Of a DNA stretch of 64,000 nt, positions 61,122 through 64,000 are shown piece by piece. Positions within the stretch are counted from its first letter, which is position 1; each line of letters begins with the position of its first letter. The translations under genes were made by a program, and so were the position numbers. The notes below the pieces were generated by a model. That model saw only the letters and a list, made by a program, of their open reading frames with translations. It was not told the DNA's origin and ran no database searches. The stretch covers positions 70,940,355 to 71,004,354 of the forward strand of contig NC_016131.3 in the NCBI RefSeq assembly GCF_000005505.3, written 5' to 3'. Origin of the DNA: Brachypodium distachyon (Eukaryota > Streptophyta > Magnoliopsida > Poales > Poaceae).

Positions 61122-62084
61122 TCAGCTGCAGCAGCAGACGGGGCACCTGACGATGCCGTTCTCGTTGCACTCCGAGCACCGCCGGAACCCCGCGCCGCCG
61201 CCTTCGCCCAGCTCTTCCTCATCATCATCTTCCTCTTCCACGTACACCTTGCAGCTGCCGGAGCACGTCTCGCAGAGCACGAACCGGGCGTCCCCGCACG
61301 CCTCGCACGCGCCGGCGCCGCTGCTGCTCTCGCACCCGGCGAGCCTCGCCGCCAGCTCCCCCGTCTCGTGCATCCGCTTCATCTCCTCCGCGTGGCCCAC
61401 CAGCTCCCCGTCCACGAACAGGCTCGGCAGGATCGCCGGCCCGGCCCAGCCAAGCAGCTTGTCTCCGAGGAGGCCGTGGAGCTCGTCACGGAAGCCCCTG
61501 TGCATGGACACGTCCCGCTCGTCCACGCGCACCCCGTAGCCCCTCAGGATGTCCCGCGCCAGGCTGCACCCCTCGTGCGTCGCCCGCACCCCGCGCAGCG
61601 ACGTGAAGTAGAGCACCGCCCGCTTCCGCTTGCGAGCCGGCGCCGGCGACGGCATTGGCGAGACCTTGGAGAACTCCTGGGCTGCTGCAGCCGTGGCCGC
61701 GGGGGTCGGGAAGGAGAAGGAGTGGCGCGCGAAGGGGGCGGCGAGCAGCGGCGAGTGGTCCTCCTCGAGGCCCGCCATCAGGGCCCAGGCGTCGATGGGC
61801 TCGGGCTCGTTGGGCGGCGTCATGGTCGGCGTCCGCGGCGCCGCCACGGTGGGCCGCCTCGTCGCCGTCGTGGCCGGCGCGCGCGCGGCCCACGGCCCGG
61901 CGGCCTTGTCGAGCTCGAGGGAGCCGAGCGTGGACGAGGTGAGACGCACGACGTGGACGCCGGCGGCGGCGTCGAAGTCTAGGTCGAAGCGGGCGGCGGG
62001 GAACGACTGGCAGCGAGGCAGCAGCAGCGGCGACGGGCAGTGCCGGAGGTCGTGCCGGGCTTGCCGCGAGGTGGTGCACCCCAT
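61122..62084 (-). CDS. Glutaredoxin-domain protein with C-terminal CxxC clusters
   Basis: Single exon, 320 aa. The start at 62082-62084 is chosen because it gives MGCTTS, a good N-myristoylation and palmitoylation context, although the frame stays open for ten codons upstream. Residues 1-150 are low complexity (Pro/Ala/Thr-rich). Residues 155-250 form a glutaredoxin-like domain: RAVLYFTSLRGVRATHEGCS, GYGVRVDERDVSMHRGFRDE, AILPSLFVDGELVGHAEEM. The classical CxxC catalytic pair is absent, with only one Cys in THEGC. The tail has CEACGDARFVLCETC and CSECNENGIVRCPVC, two paired CxxC modules that suit zinc binding, separated by an acidic stretch (EEEDDDEEE). This is the Arabidopsis At5g39865-like group, of unproven biochemistry. 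A TATA box lies at 62236-62243 on the minus strand. Confidence 0.93.
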   Translation of the reverse strand: MGCTTSRQARHDLRHCPSPLLLPRCQSFPAARFDLDFDAAAGVHVVRLTSSTLGSLELDKAAGPWAARAPATTATRRPTVAAPRTPTMTPPNEPEPIDAWALMAGLEEDHSPLLAAPFARHSFSFPTPAATAAAAQEFSKVSPMPSPAPARKRKRAVLYFTSLRGVRATHEGCSLARDILRGYGVRVDERDVSMHRGFRDELHGLLGDKLLGWAGPAILPSLFVDGELVGHAEEMKRMHETGELAARLAGCESSSGAGACEACGDARFVLCETCSGSCKVYVEEEDDDEEELGEGGGAGFRRCSECNENGIVRCPVCCCS

Positions 62085-62235
62085 GATTGCCAAACGCTGG
62101 TGCCAAATGGGCAAGCGTGAGGAGCTTGTACTGTGATCGATCGATTAGACAGGAGAGCCGTACTACCTTTTGAGGGGTTCTAAGTAGTGGATGGGTGAGC
62201 TGGGGCGCTAATCTATGGGGATTGGGGTTTAGGAT

Positions 62236-62243
62236 CTTATATA
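62236..62243 (-). promoter_or_regulatory. TATA box of the glutaredoxin-like gene
   Basis: TATATAAG on the minus strand, about 150 bases upstream of the chosen start codon, a normal distance for a plant core promoter. Confidence 0.65.
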
Positions 62244-64000
62244 CCGGCTTTGGGGACATAGAAGTACTAGAACGAGATGATATATAAGTGATGAGATTTA
62301 GCGTAGGCATGACTCAATTTGTCTACCACTTATTACTACTGAAAAGAATGGCAACAGTGGAGTATTTTGTTTTCGAAACATTTTGTCCTGAAAGTAATGC
62401 ATGGTTCAGTGGTTCCGGAACATTCGCTCTTTGGAGTTTGGACTTTTGGGGCCAACTTCAGGTGTTTGTGTGCCAGTTGGTGAATAGGAGTAGTCTTCGT
62501 TCTGCTGAATGTTGACAAAGTACTACTACCACCGTTCATGTTTTTTGTGCGTGCATCAAAATCCGTGGCAATCTGCATCTAATTTGGTCACATGGCCAGG
62601 ACCTACTGAAAATTGCAGATGAATCCAGAATCCAAATACAGTATACTCCTAATGAGCACTGTTGAGTTAATGCACGATACTACGTTGGTTATGCCTTTAT
62701 GGGATAAACATTGCACATCTCTTTTCTTGCATGTGTTTCTTCCTTTGCATCACCATTTAGCTGTTTCCCTTGATTCTAGGGCCATGTTTACTGGGCACTG
62801 GCTTTGGAGCTACTCCTTCGTTGCACTTGCACACAAACAGATATGCGCATGCAACTTTAGGGGTAGGCTAAAGGTTTTTAATTATACGATGAAGAAAAAT
62901 TCAGGCAAACAAATGATTGATTGGAGCCACTGAGGACCACGGAAACTGTTAAACAAGCACTACTGCCTACATATGATGAAAATAAAAAACAACTCAACAA
63001 GCAAATGGTTTTTTTATGGGTTTTACCTATCAGATACTCTCACAGACCATCTGTCCTGGGAACCTACATGCCTCTGAGATATCAAATGATAGACCTAGAA
63101 TGGCGTGTAACAAAGTGAAACTCGAAATATTTTGAACGCCCTATATCTAGTTCCGTGTCAGATGTTTTACACATAGAAATCCCCACCTGAATATCATTAC
63201 TCAAATGGAATGTGTTACGTGAGTCAAAACCCGCAAAGAGAGGTAATCACGCTGCGTGGCGGCTACACCTAATTTTCAATTGCGAAATATAATATTTTCA
63301 TTCTATCTATGTCCAAAACAAGTTTTTTTTACAGCATGTCCAAAACGATCTTAATCGCAGGAAGCAACGGACAAAGAAGAAGATTTTTTTTCATTTTTTC
63401 AGAGAGAAAGGAACCTCAAAAGAAATTTGCGAGTTGCGACGTTAGGCCCGTTGGCCCAGTCGAACAAGAAGAGATATTGGAGGCCTGTGATTGATAGCTA
63501 TATTGGGCTGGCCATCTGCTTTAAGACAGCATGTGATTGTCCGTTGGAACACAAGCCCACAAATGTTGCTGCGGCCCACGCTGAACCAACGCCTGGCCCA
63601 GATCCAAGTTCGCACGTCCTGTTTAACTGGGAATTCAAACTTCTGAATTCTGATGCGAGTCTGCGACCCAGACAGCGGTGGTGGATGTTTGCTAAAAAAA
63701 ACACCGCGGAGGATTATGAGAAGTTTTGTTTTTTAAAAAAAAGAGGGTCCTCCCTCCCGTTTCCATTAAAGAACGTGGAACTTCTTTTATACAAAATCCG
63801 AATTTGAGCACAGGAGATTAATGAAATTAACACGAGAAATCATTTTATTTTTCTGACGAAAGAAAACATGCAAATTAAAACTGTTTCTGCGCCAGAGCTG
63901 GAGAGCAAATTAATGAAACGGAGGTTCGTAACCGCTACAGCAATGCTGCGTGTCTGACACACTCCCTGGCGAATGCAACGGCTAACGACATCATTTCGGG
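62244..64000. other. Upstream spacer; no gene seen
   Basis: AT-rich with short frames only. The region 63420-63700 is open on the plus strand but resembles no protein. A micro-insertion lies at 63309-63346. Confidence 0.5.
63309..63346. repeat. 11-bp direct repeat around a 16-bp T-run insert
   Basis: ATGTCCAAAAC at 63309-63319 and 63336-63346 encloses AAG, eight T and ACAGC. Confidence 0.65.

Noticed and set aside
61486..62310. 274-codon frame overlapping the glutaredoxin-like gene on the same strand
   Set aside because: It is the shifted frame of a GC-rich single-exon gene and carries no domain.
1..64000. tRNA, rRNA or CRISPR features
   Set aside because: No cloverleaf-consistent tRNA, no rRNA blocks and no spaced repeat arrays were seen by eye; this is a plant nuclear sequence.

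Overview
This window is nuclear DNA of a flowering plant, very probably a pooid grass (wheat, barley, oat or Brachypodium group). The evidence is the many-intron genes with GT-AG junctions, the Stowaway MITEs with the cereal-type CTCCCTCCG terminal repeat and TA target duplications, an L1-type LINE, and a sucrose transporter that is nearly collinear with cereal SUT1. Gene spacing (about one gene per 5-8 kb where genes cluster) is tight for wheat and would suit a compact genome such as Brachypodium. The species cannot be fixed from the sequence alone.

Layout, left to right: a broken LINE (minus, 1-2198, running off the left edge); an MO25-like scaffold gene (plus, 3066-6268); a small unidentified one-exon gene (minus, 6706-6954); nucleoporin NUP96/MOS3/SAR3 (minus, 8246-12096); a mitochondrial class III alanine-glyoxylate aminotransferase 2 homologue (minus, 12783-16154); and, divergent from it, a LORELEI-like GPI-anchored protein (plus, 17138-17863). 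After a 6 kb gene-poor stretch comes an ILI/PRE-type atypical HLH gene (minus, 23871-24257), then 8 kb of MITEs and two long inverted-repeat elements. An F-box/kelch gene broken by two in-frame stops follows (minus, 30943-32169), then a nested tandem-repeat array (33590-34635) and an unrecognised candidate multi-exon gene (plus, about 35.06-38.15 kb). A second ILI/PRE HLH gene lies at 41788-42398 (plus). A 12 kb gene-free stretch leads to the sucrose/H+ symporter SUT1 (plus, 54506-59462) and a glutaredoxin-domain protein with CxxC zinc-type clusters (minus, 61122-62084).

The genes do not form one pathway; this is an ordinary euchromatic neighbourhood. From memory, the set SUT1, two ILI-type HLH genes, an aminotransferase and NUP96 resembles rice chromosome 3S around OsSUT1, which would fit Triticeae group 4 or the equivalent. 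This needs a synteny check.

The most interesting structure is non-coding. At least eight places show perfect or near-perfect 10-19 bp direct repeats enclosing only 12-34 bp of T-run or A-run sequence. This is the footprint expected of extremely 5'-truncated retroposon tails (or of repair filler). One of these and one Stowaway lie inside a local tandem array whose sister copies preserve the uninterrupted site. Two long inverted-repeat (foldback) elements, one carrying what looks like a fragment of a secreted-protein gene, and an otherwise intact F-box/kelch frame with two nonsense codons are also notable.
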